64,000 bases of DNA. It comes from Haemophilus haemolyticus_L (lineage in GTDB: Bacteria > Pseudomonadota > Gammaproteobacteria > Enterobacterales > Pasteurellaceae). The translations under genes and the position numbers were made by a program. The stretch spans positions 62,001 through 126,000 of the forward strand of contig NZ_QQGY01000004.1 in assembly GCF_003490595.1 (NCBI RefSeq), read 5' to 3'. A model generated the notes under the pieces. The model did no database searches and was not told the origin of the DNA. It worked only from the letters and a program-made list of their open reading frames with translations. Of this stretch, positions 28,041-39,235 are shown piece by piece (the first letter of the stretch is position 1; the number at the start of each line of letters is the position of its first letter).

Positions 28041-28853
28041 ATGACATTAAAAATTGCAATCGCGGGTGCTGGCGGAAGAATGGGGCGGCAATTAATTCAA
28101 GCGGTTCATTCAGCGGAAGACATAGAGCTAGGTGCGGCGTTTGAACGCAAAGGATCATCTTTGGTCGGGACGGATGCGGGAGAATTGGCAGGAATTGGAC
28201 AAATTGGTGTAACAGTTTCGGGCGATCTTGAAAGCCAAAAAGATAAATTCGATTTATTAATCGATTTCACTCGACCAGAAGGCACTCTTGAACATATTGC
28301 ATTTTGCGTAGCGAATAATAAAAAAATGGTGATCGGTACAACAGGTTTTGATGAAAATGGTAAAGCAGCGATTAAAGCAGCTTCAGATAAAATTTCTATT
28401 GTGTTTGCATCAAATTTCAGTGTTGGCGTGAATTTAGTCTTCAAGCTTTTAGAAAAAGCGGCAAAAGTGATGGGGGATTATTGCGACATTGAAGTGATCG
28501 AAGCACATCACCGTCATAAAGTCGATGCGCCATCTGGCACCGCACTTTCTATGGGGGAACATATCGCGAAAACCTTAGGTCGCGATTTAAAAACTCATGG
28601 GGTCTTCTGCCGTGAAGGAATCACAGGCGAACGTAAACGCGATGAAATTGGTTTTTCAACTATTCGTGCTTCGGATGTAGTAGGGGAACACACGGTTTGG
28701 TTTGCAGATATTGGCGAACGTGTAGAAATTTCCCATAAAGCATCAAGTCGTATGACTTTCGCTAATGGTGCAGTGCGTGCTGGTAAATGGTTAGAAAATA
28801 AGGCGAATGGCTTATTTGATATGACCGATGTATTAGATTTAAATAATTTATAA
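28041..28853 (+). CDS. dapB: 4-hydroxy-tetrahydrodipicolinate reductase
   Basis: DapB makes tetrahydrodipicolinate for lysine and diaminopimelate. The 270-residue protein has the nucleotide-binding AGAGGRMG (residues 8-15), the catalytic EAHHRHKVDAPSGTA segment and a strong AAGGA site. A USS core lies in the 3' half. Its last six bases overlap the convergent ferredoxin gene. Confidence 0.97.
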   Translation: MTLKIAIAGAGGRMGRQLIQAVHSAEDIELGAAFERKGSSLVGTDAGELAGIGQIGVTVSGDLESQKDKFDLLIDFTRPEGTLEHIAFCVANNKKMVIGTTGFDENGKAAIKAASDKISIVFASNFSVGVNLVFKLLEKAAKVMGDYCDIEVIEAHHRHKVDAPSGTALSMGEHIAKTLGRDLKTHGVFCREGITGERKRDEIGFSTIRASDVVGEHTVWFADIGERVEISHKASSRMTFANGAVRAGKWLENKANGLFDMTDVLDLNNL

Positions 28854-29096
28854 ATCAATTTCAATGTCACTTTCTACGTGACAACAGCATAATAAAATTT
28901 CATCAGGTTGAATAAAGGCAAGGGGCGTATCTTTATAGGATACCTTGCCTTTTTTGATTTTCACACGACAAGAACCACAATAGCCACTACGGCATTGATA
29001 TTCATGGTGAATATTATTTTTCTCGAGATGATCAAGTAAACTTGTTTCATTATTGAATTCTAATGTGGTTTTACTGTAGATTAGATGAATTTTCAT
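28848..29096 (-). CDS. Plant-type [2Fe-2S] ferredoxin (YfaE-like)
   Basis: The 82-residue protein binds one [2Fe-2S] cluster through the cysteines of YQCRSGYCGSCR and the later CCC. It closely follows the pattern of E. coli YfaE (AFIQPDEILLCCC, ending IEIDL), which maintains the diferric-tyrosyl cofactor of class Ia ribonucleotide reductase. It is not next to nrdAB here. I chose the start MKIHLIYS at 29096 by family length; an ATG at 29144 is in frame but gives an unusual extension. Confidence 0.88.
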   Translation of the reverse strand: MKIHLIYSKTTLEFNNETSLLDHLEKNNIHHEYQCRSGYCGSCRVKIKKGKVSYKDTPLAFIQPDEILLCCCHVESDIEIDL

Positions 29097-29144
29097 AATA
29101 ACAATGCAGTGAAATTTGCTGGGCATTATATAAGGAAAATCCAT

Positions 29145-29825
29145 ATGTTAAAAATACTGTGTTTTATAATCGCACTTTTTATTACGGCTTGTAGTTCTAT
29201 TAGCAAAGAACCAGTGAAGACGGTGGATGTTTATATCAAACCTTATTATTCTGCGGAAAATGGAAAAGCAGGAAATGTATTTGTACATAAAGAAATTGAT
29301 CCTATGCTACGTGAAAATACGATAAAAGGTTATGAAAGTGCGGTGAAATTTGTAGAAGAAAATCCGGCTCGTATTTCACCAATTACGATGTTCACGTTAG
29401 CCGCTCGGGCTTACGATTTTGGCTTAAGAGATGAAGCTGTTACTTGGTTTTATCGTGGGCAAAATCGCTTGATCACCGCACTTTATGTGTTGGATCTACC
29501 AAAACAAACGGTGCAGGATAATACAGGGTTCAGTCATGTTGTAGAGCAGTTTGTTAATGCTTATGCGTTTTGCAATTTTGATAAACAGAGTCTTGCAGCC
29601 GAAAATGCGGTGAAATGGACAATTACACATCCTTATGAAGTCATTTTCTTACCAGCATTACCCGCAAAATTTGCAGATCGTCAAAAAGCGTTAAAAGAAG
29701 CAGAAGAAAAATTAGTTCAACGTTTACAGGAACAAGCACGTTTTTTTGCTAATCCAAAAAATAAAGAAAAATGGCAAAAAGAGCGGTCGGAAAATTTTGT
29801 GAATGAACGATTTTGTTGGTTATAG
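29145..29825 (+). CDS. Lipoprotein of unknown function
   Basis: A 226-residue protein with a lipoprotein signal ending ITACSS (lipidated Cys ~14) and AAGGA upstream. The mature part is mostly helical and charged. A segment LAARAYDFGLRDEAVTWFYRGQNR resembles a single TPR-like repeat, but I cannot assign a family. Two USS cores lie within it. It is divergent from the ferredoxin gene. Confidence 0.82.
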   Translation: MLKILCFIIALFITACSSISKEPVKTVDVYIKPYYSAENGKAGNVFVHKEIDPMLRENTIKGYESAVKFVEENPARISPITMFTLAARAYDFGLRDEAVTWFYRGQNRLITALYVLDLPKQTVQDNTGFSHVVEQFVNAYAFCNFDKQSLAAENAVKWTITHPYEVIFLPALPAKFADRQKALKEAEEKLVQRLQEQARFFANPKNKEKWQKERSENFVNERFCWL

Positions 29826-30033
29826 AGCTTATGTAGAAGATCAGATCTAATCTGACAAATTATAATAAAAAGTGAGAGATTCTCACTTAGAATAGGCATG
29901 TCAAAATTAATCTAAACAAAAAAGAAATGCTTATGTACAGATTACCCCTTTACCGGCAGTCATAAGTATTTGCATTCCGTGTAAAATAGGATTAGAATTA
30001 AGTCCCTTTTAACACTAGACAAAAGAAGAAAAA

Positions 30034-32681
<2,648 letters not shown>

Positions 32682-32727
32682 TCATTCGAGCTAAAAACCC
32701 GAGTAAATCGTCACAATCTTGTAATCT

Positions 32728-32752
32728 AAGCGGTGAAATTCACCGCTTTTTT
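32728..32752 (+). terminator. Terminator after the autotransporter gene
   Basis: AAGCGGTGAA pairs with TTCACCGCTT around a minimal loop, followed by T6. The core resembles a degenerate uptake signal (GCGGT). It separates the autotransporter from pheST. Confidence 0.75.
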
Positions 32753-32812
32753 CCATTCCTCCTTATCAGAAATCTAGGGCAAGCTCCCATTAATTCCACC
32801 TAATACTGTATT

Positions 32813-33000
32813 TTGAGGAAGTATGAATAGCTTTTGCTTTTTTCAATGACTTAGCAGATCCTAGAAGGTATAATCAAAAGCAAAATTTCCTCAGGGCAAC
32901 ATTTGCTCGGTTACTGCGATAAACCAATGATTTTTCATATTATTCTTTTACTTTTTAAGTACTTGGTATTATCATTACTCGGTTTTTTATTTTATAGAGA
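32813..33000 (+). promoter_or_regulatory. pheST leader, probable transcription attenuator
   Basis: The ~340 bases before pheS contain a Phe-rich mini-ORF (32823-32849). TTTTGCTTTT within it can pair with AAAAGCAAAA at about 32875-32884, and TGAGGAA over its ribosome site with TTCCTCA just beyond. Further on, AACCAATGAT near 32920 can pair with ATCATT-ACTC-GGTT before a T6 run around 32984-32991, a plausible terminator. Known logic in enterics: Phe-tRNA shortage stalls the ribosome on the leader and favours antitermination. The exact alternative stems were judged by eye. Confidence 0.6.
32823..32849 (+). CDS. Phenylalanine-rich leader peptide (PheM-like)
   Basis: ATG 32823 opens an eight-codon frame M-N-S-F-C-F-F-Q ending TGA. 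Three of eight codons are Phe (TTT). GAGGAAGT just upstream is a good ribosome site. It lies 171 bases before pheS, the position of the E. coli pheM leader peptide. The function, sensing Phe-tRNA charging for attenuation, is inferred from that precedent. Confidence 0.75.
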   Translation: MNSFCFFQ

Positions 33001-33020
33001 AAAGAGAAGCAGGGGAAACT

Positions 33021-34010
33021 ATGCAACATCTGAACGAGCTTGTTGAGAAAGCGAAATTAGCGATTGAATCCATTCAGGATAAAAGTTTAACGGCTTTGGA
33101 TGAAATCCGTGTCGAATATTTTGGTAAGAAAGGGCATTTTACTCAATTAATGCAAGAATTGCGTAATGTGTCAGCAGAAGAACGTCCGGCTATGGGTGCA
33201 AAAATTAACGAAGCAAAACAAGCTGCGTTAGAATTTTTAAATGCAAAAAAAGCGGAGTGGGAACAGGCTGAACTTAACGCAAAATTAGAAAAAGAACGTG
33301 TAGATGTCAGTTTACCTGGTCGCAAAGTTGAAACAGGTGGCTTACACCCAGTTACCATGACGATTAATCGTGTAACAAAATTTTTCTCAGAACTTGGCTT
33401 TTCAGTTGAAAATGGTCCTGAAATTGAAAGTGATTATTACAACTTCGATGCTTTAAATATTCCTAAACATCACCCCGCGCGTGCCGATCACGATACTTTT
33501 TGGTTTAATCCAGAATTATTACTTCGCACTCAAACTTCTGGCGTGCAAATTCGTACTATGGAAAAAATGCAGCCACCAATTCGCATTATGGCTCCAGGAC
33601 GTGTATATCGTAATGACTACGATCAAACGCACACGCCAATGTTCCACCAAATTGAATTGCTTTATGTGGATAAAAAAGCAAATTTTACAGAATTGAAAGG
33701 CTTATTACACGATTTCTTACGCGCTTTCTTTGAAGAAGATTTACAAGTTCGTTTTCGTCCATCTTATTTCCCATTCACCGAACCTTCAGCCGAAGTGGAT
33801 GTGATGGGTAAAAACGGTAAATGGTTAGAAGTGTTGGGCTGCGGTATGGTGCACCCAAATGTGTTGCGTAACGTTGGTATTGATCCAAATGAATATTCTG
33901 GTTTTGCAGTGGGAATGGGCGTTGAGCGTTTAACAATGTTACGTTATAACGTAACAGATTTACGTTCGTTCTTTGAAAATGACTTACGTTTCTTAAAACA
34001 ATTTAAGTAA
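33021..34010 (+). CDS. pheS: Phenylalanyl-tRNA synthetase alpha subunit
   Basis: The catalytic subunit of the alpha2beta2 PheRS. The 329-residue protein has an N-terminal coiled coil (residues 1-85) that contacts tRNA, then the class II core with FDALNIPKHHPARADHDTFW, motif 2 PGRVYRNDYDQTHTPMFHQIE and motif 3 GFAVGMGVERLTML. AGGGGA precedes the ATG. pheT follows 33 bases later. Confidence 0.98.
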   Translation: MQHLNELVEKAKLAIESIQDKSLTALDEIRVEYFGKKGHFTQLMQELRNVSAEERPAMGAKINEAKQAALEFLNAKKAEWEQAELNAKLEKERVDVSLPGRKVETGGLHPVTMTINRVTKFFSELGFSVENGPEIESDYYNFDALNIPKHHPARADHDTFWFNPELLLRTQTSGVQIRTMEKMQPPIRIMAPGRVYRNDYDQTHTPMFHQIELLYVDKKANFTELKGLLHDFLRAFFEEDLQVRFRPSYFPFTEPSAEVDVMGKNGKWLEVLGCGMVHPNVLRNVGIDPNEYSGFAVGMGVERLTMLRYNVTDLRSFFENDLRFLKQFK

Positions 34011-34043
34011 TTTCTCGGATTTGAATTAAAAGGATAACAACAA

Positions 34044-36431
34044 ATGAAATTTAGTGAACAGTGGGTAAGAGAATGGGTGAATCCATCCGTTTCAACCGAG
34101 CAATTATGCGAGCAAATTACCATGCTTGGCTTAGAAGTGGATGGTGTAGAAGCCGTTGCGGGTACATTTAATGGAGTCGTTGTTGGTGAAGTGGTGGAAT
34201 GTGCACAACATCCAGATGCAGATAAATTACGTGTAACTAAAGTGAACGTAGGCGGTGATCGTTTATTGGATATCGTGTGTGGCGCACCAAATTGTCGTCA
34301 AGGCTTAAAAGTGGCTTGCGCAACAGAAGGTGCTGTATTACCTGGCGATTTCAAAATTAAGAAAACGAAATTACGTGGTCAACCATCAGAAGGGATGCTT
34401 TGTTCATTTTCTGAATTAGGTATTGATGTTGAAACGGATGGTATTATTGAATTGCCACTTGATGCACCAATCGGTACTGATTTACGTGAATATTTAGGTT
34501 TAAATGATAATGCCATCGAAATTAGCTTAACGCCAAACCGTGCGGATTGTTTGAGCATTGCGGGTATTGCGCGTGAAATTGGCGTGGTAAATAAACAGCC
34601 GGTAAATCAACCGCACTTTGAAGCGGTGCCAGCAACAATTTCTGATAAAGTTCAAATTGATTTACAAGCGCCAGAAGCGTGCCCACGTTATTTATTACGT
34701 GTGGTGAAAAACGTTAATGTGAAGGCGCAATCGCCAATGTGGATGCAAGAAAAATTGCGTCGTTGTGGCATTCGTTCTATTGATCCTATTGTTGATATTA
34801 CTAACTATATTTTGCTTGAGCTTGGTCAGCCAATGCATGCGTTTGATGCGGCTAAAGTTGCACAACCGGTTCAAGTTCGCTTAGCGAAAGAGGGTGAAGA
34901 ATTAGTATTATTAGATGGTTCAACGGCAAAACTTCAATCTAATACTTTATTAATCGCCGACCAAAATGGGCCTTTAGCAATGGCTGGGATTTTTGGTGGT
35001 GCTGCAAGTGGCGTGAATAGTGAAACGAAAGATGTGATTTTAGAATCCGCATTTTTCGCTCCATTAGCGATTGCAGGGCGAGCGAGACAATATGGTTTAC
35101 ATACTGATGCATCGCACCGTTTTGAACGTGGTGTGGATTTTGAATTAGCCCGTAAAGCTATGGAACGAGCAACCACATTATTGCTTGAAATCTGTGGTGG
35201 TGAAGCGGGTGAGATTTGTGAAGCAAGCAGTGAAGCTCATCTTCCTAAAGTCAATACAGTTCAACTTCGCCGTAGTAAATTAGATGCACTTTTAGGTCAT
35301 CATATTGAAACAGAAAGCGTAACAGAAATTTTCCATCGTCTTGGTTTCGATGTTACTTATGCAAATGATATTTGGACGGTAACTTCTGCAAGCTGGCGTT
35401 TTGATATTGAAATTGAAGAAGATTTAATTGAGGAAGTGGCGCGTATTTATGGTTATAACAGCATTCCAAACAATGCACCATTAGCGCATCTCCGCATGCG
35501 TGAGCACAAAGAATCTGATTTAGATTTAGCTCGAATTAAGACTGCACTTGTGGATGCAGATTATCAAGAAGCCATTACTTATAGCTTTGTGGATCCAAAA
35601 ATTCAAAGTTTATTACATCCACATCAAGAAGCACTTGTATTGCCAAATCCTATTTCTGTGGAAATGTCCGCAATGCGTGTGTCTTTAATGAGTGGTTTAT
35701 TAGGTGCTGTGCTTTATAACCAAAATCGCCAACAATCACGCGTTCGTTTATTTGAAACAGGATTACGTTTTGTACCAGATGCAAATGCTGAATTTGGTGT
35801 GCGTCAAGAATTTGTTTTAAGTGCGGTAATTACTGGAACGGCAAAATCTGAACATTGGGCTGGTAAAGCAGAGTCTGTTGATTTCTTTGATCTTAAAGGC
35901 GATTTAGAATCAGTACTTTCTTTAACAGAAGGTGGTAATAGAGTTCGTTTTGTTGCAAAACAATTTGATGCATTACATCCTGGCCAATCTGCTGCTATTG
36001 AATTAGATGGTCAAGAAATTGGTTTTATTGGTGCAATTCATCCATCTATTAGCCAAAAACTTGGTTTAAATGGCAAAACTTTTGTATTTGAAATTCTTTG
36101 GAATGCAATTGCGGCACGTAATGTGGTCCAAGCAAAAGAAATTTCTAAATTCCCAGCAAACCGTCGTGATTTAGCTTTAGTCGTAGCAGATAACGTACCA
36201 GCAGGGGAATTAATCGCAGCCTGTAAACAAGCAGGCGGCGAAAAATTGGTGCAAGTGAACTTGTTCGATGTATATCAAGGTGTCGGCGTCGCTGAAGGCT
36301 GTAAGAGTTTAGCGATTAGCTTGACTGTCCAAGATAATGAAAAAACACTTGAAGATGAAGAAATTAATGCAGTGATTTCAGCAGTATTGGCGGAGGTAAA
36401 ACAACGCTTTAATGCTGAATTAAGGGATTAA
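34044..36431 (+). CDS. pheT: Phenylalanyl-tRNA synthetase beta subunit
   Basis: The 795-residue beta subunit has the EMAP-like tRNA-binding domain (residues ~40-150, CAQHPDADKLRVTKVN), the B3/B4 editing region that hydrolyses Tyr-tRNA-Phe, B5, the class II-like fold and a C-terminal ferredoxin-like anticodon domain (SKFPANRRDLALVV). Full length. Its stop is followed by the ihfA ATG one base later, the conserved pheS-pheT-ihfA operon. A USS core lies near 34610. Confidence 0.98.
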   Translation: MKFSEQWVREWVNPSVSTEQLCEQITMLGLEVDGVEAVAGTFNGVVVGEVVECAQHPDADKLRVTKVNVGGDRLLDIVCGAPNCRQGLKVACATEGAVLPGDFKIKKTKLRGQPSEGMLCSFSELGIDVETDGIIELPLDAPIGTDLREYLGLNDNAIEISLTPNRADCLSIAGIAREIGVVNKQPVNQPHFEAVPATISDKVQIDLQAPEACPRYLLRVVKNVNVKAQSPMWMQEKLRRCGIRSIDPIVDITNYILLELGQPMHAFDAAKVAQPVQVRLAKEGEELVLLDGSTAKLQSNTLLIADQNGPLAMAGIFGGAASGVNSETKDVILESAFFAPLAIAGRARQYGLHTDASHRFERGVDFELARKAMERATTLLLEICGGEAGEICEASSEAHLPKVNTVQLRRSKLDALLGHHIETESVTEIFHRLGFDVTYANDIWTVTSASWRFDIEIEEDLIEEVARIYGYNSIPNNAPLAHLRMREHKESDLDLARIKTALVDADYQEAITYSFVDPKIQSLLHPHQEALVLPNPISVEMSAMRVSLMSGLLGAVLYNQNRQQSRVRLFETGLRFVPDANAEFGVRQEFVLSAVITGTAKSEHWAGKAESVDFFDLKGDLESVLSLTEGGNRVRFVAKQFDALHPGQSAAIELDGQEIGFIGAIHPSISQKLGLNGKTFVFEILWNAIAARNVVQAKEISKFPANRRDLALVVADNVPAGELIAACKQAGGEKLVQVNLFDVYQGVGVAEGCKSLAISLTVQDNEKTLEDEEINAVISAVLAEVKQRFNAELRD

Positions 36432-36432
36432 T

Positions 36433-36723
36433 ATGGCTACGATAACCAAAATTGATATTATTGAATATTTAAGTAATAAATATCAGTTATCTAAACACGA
36501 TACGAAAAATGTGGTGGAGAACTTTTTAGAAGAGATTCGTTCATCGCTAGAATCTGGTCATGATGTGAAATTATCAGGATTTGGTAATTTTGAACTACGT
36601 GATAAGTCATCTCGCCCGGGGCGTAACCCGAAAACTGGTGATATTGTGCCGGTTTCTGCTCGCCGAGTGGTGACATTTAAACCTGGGCAAAAGTTACGTG
36701 CTCGTGTAGAAAAAACTAAATAG
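36433..36723 (+). CDS. ihfA: Integration host factor subunit alpha
   Basis: A DNA-bending nucleoid protein that dimerises with IHF-beta. The 96-residue protein contains the HU/IHF beta-arm segment LSGFGNFELRDKSSRPGRNPKTG with the intercalating Pro (RPGRNPKTG). AAGGG lies upstream within the pheT end. An uptake-signal terminator follows. Confidence 0.97.
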   Translation: MATITKIDIIEYLSNKYQLSKHDTKNVVENFLEEIRSSLESGHDVKLSGFGNFELRDKSSRPGRNPKTGDIVPVSARRVVTFKPGQKLRARVEKTK

Positions 36724-36731
36724 TAAGTAAC

Positions 36732-36763
36732 AAAAAGTGCGGTGAATTTCTACCGCACTTTTC
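36732..36763 (+). terminator. Inverted uptake-signal terminator after ihfA
   Basis: AAAAGTGCGGT and ACCGCACTTTT flank an eight-base loop, a perfect inverted uptake-signal pair ending in a short T-run. It closes pheST-ihfA. Confidence 0.85.
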
Positions 36764-36775
36764 ATATGAAAAGGT

Positions 36776-37261
36776 ATGAAAGTATATAAATCATTTTTAA
36801 TCGCTACTACCTCGTTGTTTTTATTCGCTTGTTCTAGTTTTCAAAACGATGATTATGCGATGAACTATAAAGGCCAAATCGGCGATCCTATTATGGCCAT
36901 AGCCATGTTGAGCGAACAACAACATGAATGGGCGGGTACACCTTATGTGCTCGGCGGTGTTTCACGTCGTGGCGTAGATTGTTCCGGTTTTGTGCAGAAA
37001 ACTTTCTTCGATCGTTTTAATCTTCGTTTGCCAAGAAGTACAACTGAACAAGCTAATTATGGTAAACATGTCCGCAAAGAAGATATTCAAACGGGTGATT
37101 TAATTTTCTTTAAAACTGGCCGAGGTCCTAATGGTTATCATGTAGGAATTTATGTAAAAGAAGACAAATTCCTTCATGCTTCCACCAGAGGGGGCGTTGT
37201 TTATTCTTCAATGAATAACCCTTATTGGTCGAAAGCCTTCTGGCAAGTCAGACGAATTTAG
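36776..37261 (+). CDS. nlpC: NlpC/P60 family lipoprotein peptidoglycan endopeptidase
   Basis: The family (E. coli NlpC, MepS) cleaves peptidoglycan cross-links. The 161-residue product has a lipobox LFACSS (Cys19) and the NlpC/P60 catalytic set: Cys69 in GVDCSGF, His in GYHVGIYV and a later His in HASTRGG. The SD-like AAGG lies only one base from the ATG, which is unusually close; a short overlapping frame from ATG 36766 (MKRYESI) could provide coupling, though this is speculative. A terminator follows. Confidence 0.93.
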   Translation: MKVYKSFLIATTSLFLFACSSFQNDDYAMNYKGQIGDPIMAIAMLSEQQHEWAGTPYVLGGVSRRGVDCSGFVQKTFFDRFNLRLPRSTTEQANYGKHVRKEDIQTGDLIFFKTGRGPNGYHVGIYVKEDKFLHASTRGGVVYSSMNNPYWSKAFWQVRRI

Positions 37262-37268
37262 AAAGTAT

Positions 37269-37297
37269 AATGCTGGAATTTTCCAGCATTTTTTTAT
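37269..37297 (+). terminator. Rho-independent terminator after nlpC
   Basis: AATGCTGGAA (37269-37278) pairs with TTCCAGCATT and runs directly into T-rich sequence. It separates nlpC from the WYL-regulator operon. Confidence 0.85.
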
Positions 37298-37326
37298 CAT
37301 GATTTTTTTCAAATTTGGGAGATAAA

Positions 37327-38280
37327 ATGTCCTCAAACTTAACCGCACTTCAAATTCAACTTGAAATTTTACGCCTTATTCCGAAAACACGTTTTATCAC
37401 TGCAGAAGAAATCTTACAAAAACTTGCTGATATTGGCGTTCAACGTGATATTCGTTCAATCCAACGCCAGCTAGAAAGCTTATCTCAACAGTTTGAAATT
37501 GAACGTGATATGCGTGATAAACCTTATGGCTACCGATGGAAATCAAATGCTAAAGGATTAGATTTACCGATTCTAAATGAACAGCAATCACTTGTGCTTA
37601 TGCTTGCTAAACAATATCTCAATGGCATTTTGCCTTCTAGCATTATGAGCTCAATGGAAGCGTTCTTTCAACAGGCCGAATATAATTTGGTTTATGACAG
37701 CCATAAAAAATCAGGGGCTGAATGGCTTAATAAAGTTGCTATTGCGCCAACTAGTCAGCCGTTATTACCTGCCAAAATCAATCCAGAAATTTTTTCTCAA
37801 ATTAGTACCGCACTTTATCAAAATAGATTTTTACAGGTGCATTATCGGAGTATTCACGGTAAAGAACATAAGGCACAGGTCAAGCCATTGGCTTTGGTAC
37901 AACAAGGACCAAGTAGCTATTTAGTCGCACAATATGAGAATGGTGATATTTTACACCTTGCTTTGCATCGCTTGCTTAAGGTAACAGTGAGTACAATGAT
38001 ATTTGAACGCCCTGATTTTAATTTGAAATCTTATGTAGAAAGCCAAAAGTTTGGTTTTACCTATGGTCGAAAAATTCGATTAACTTTCCGCATTAATAAA
38101 GATATTGGTGGATTTTTAACAGAAACACCATTATCAACAGATCAAACAGTAAAAGATTCTGGGGATGATTATGAAATTTCAGCAACAGTGATCGAAAGTC
38201 AAATGCTGGAGTGGTGGATAGCTCACTTTGGTGAAAATTATCAAGAAATTGAGCGTGTATATTTAGAAGAAACAGTATAA
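37327..38280 (+). CDS. WYL-domain transcriptional regulator
   Basis: The ~317-residue protein has an N-terminal helix-turn-helix (residues ~5-60, RDIRSIQRQLESLSQ) and a WYL ligand-sensing domain from ~130 (LQVHYRSIHGKEHKAQVKPL, then SYLVAQYENGDILHLALHR) with a C-terminal WCX-like extension. WYL proteins bind nucleic acids or nucleotides and often control defence, DNA-damage or CRISPR loci. GGGAG precedes ATG 37327. It is followed by a HAD protein and a sirtuin, probably its targets or partners. A USS core is internal. Confidence 0.88.
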   Translation: MSSNLTALQIQLEILRLIPKTRFITAEEILQKLADIGVQRDIRSIQRQLESLSQQFEIERDMRDKPYGYRWKSNAKGLDLPILNEQQSLVLMLAKQYLNGILPSSIMSSMEAFFQQAEYNLVYDSHKKSGAEWLNKVAIAPTSQPLLPAKINPEIFSQISTALYQNRFLQVHYRSIHGKEHKAQVKPLALVQQGPSSYLVAQYENGDILHLALHRLLKVTVSTMIFERPDFNLKSYVESQKFGFTYGRKIRLTFRINKDIGGFLTETPLSTDQTVKDSGDDYEISATVIESQMLEWWIAHFGENYQEIERVYLEETV

Positions 38281-38338
38281 CGACATAAATTGTCGCTTTG
38301 CGCTTTATGATAAATCTATCTGAAGAGAGGACATTCAA

Positions 38339-39235
38339 ATGAAACAAATTGTGTACATTGATATGGATAATGTGATGGTAGATTTTCCATCGGGTATTGC
38401 AAAACTAGATGATAAAACCAAGCAAGAATATGAAGGTCGATATGATGAAGTAGAGGGTATTTTTAGCTTAATGGAACCCATGCCGAACGCGATTTCTGCG
38501 GTGCATAAATTGATGAAAAAATATCATATTTATGTGCTTTCTACTGCGCCTTGGCATAATCCTTCCGCTTGGAGTGATAAAGTAAAATGGATTCAACATT
38601 ATTTCGGCGAAGAAAAAGGTTCAGCCTTATACAAACGATTGATTTTATCCCATCATAAAAATCTCAACCAAGGTGATTATTTAATTGATGATCGTACTAA
38701 AAATGGTGCTGGCAAATTTCAAGGCGAACATGTTCATTTTGGTACAGAACAGTTTGCTAATTGGAATTGTGTCTTATCTTACTTAGGCTGTGGGCCTTTT
38801 ACACCAAGTGATATTTTACAAGATTGTTTAAAAAAATCAGCCGCACTTGTGCAAGTTGAAAGTGAGGAGCAAAGCCGAGTCATTGGTGCTTTTGCAGATC
38901 GTTATAAATGGCAAGTGTTTAATTTGGCATGTGTTTATGCGGATGAAACAGCAACCGAACAGAAAACGGTCTATTTAATTATCAGTCCTTATCTCAGTGA
39001 TGAATTTAAAATGCGTATTGAAGCAATGAGTGCCCATATTCAAGCCGAATATGACGTGTTATTACGCTCAAAATCACAGCTAAAACAATATTTCCAACGC
39101 CTTTCAGATAAGCCATTCTTACATATTGAAAGCTATGCTTATCAACCTCTTTATAAAGCAGGGAATATATTTGGCATGATGGCTAGAGATAGACAGATTG
39201 ATGAAATTTTAGAACAAAAGGAGCCTGAAAAATGA
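38339..39235 (+). CDS. HAD-family 5'-deoxynucleotidase (NT5C-like) with extra C-terminal domain
   Basis: Residues 1-165 match the NT5C/5'(3')-deoxyribonucleotidase pattern. The nucleophile motif is DMDNVMVDFPSG, LSTAPWHNPSAW is the second, and LIDDRTKNGAGKF carries the metal-binding Asp pair. The normal enzyme ends near residue 180. Here a further ~120 residues (from ~170) form a domain I cannot assign. The ATG has GAGAGGA upstream. It overlaps the sirtuin gene by four bases, so the two are co-translated. Predicted activity is dephosphorylation of (deoxy)nucleotides; the role of the C-terminal domain is unknown. Confidence 0.8.
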   Translation: MKQIVYIDMDNVMVDFPSGIAKLDDKTKQEYEGRYDEVEGIFSLMEPMPNAISAVHKLMKKYHIYVLSTAPWHNPSAWSDKVKWIQHYFGEEKGSALYKRLILSHHKNLNQGDYLIDDRTKNGAGKFQGEHVHFGTEQFANWNCVLSYLGCGPFTPSDILQDCLKKSAALVQVESEEQSRVIGAFADRYKWQVFNLACVYADETATEQKTVYLIISPYLSDEFKMRIEAMSAHIQAEYDVLLRSKSQLKQYFQRLSDKPFLHIESYAYQPLYKAGNIFGMMARDRQIDEILEQKEPEK

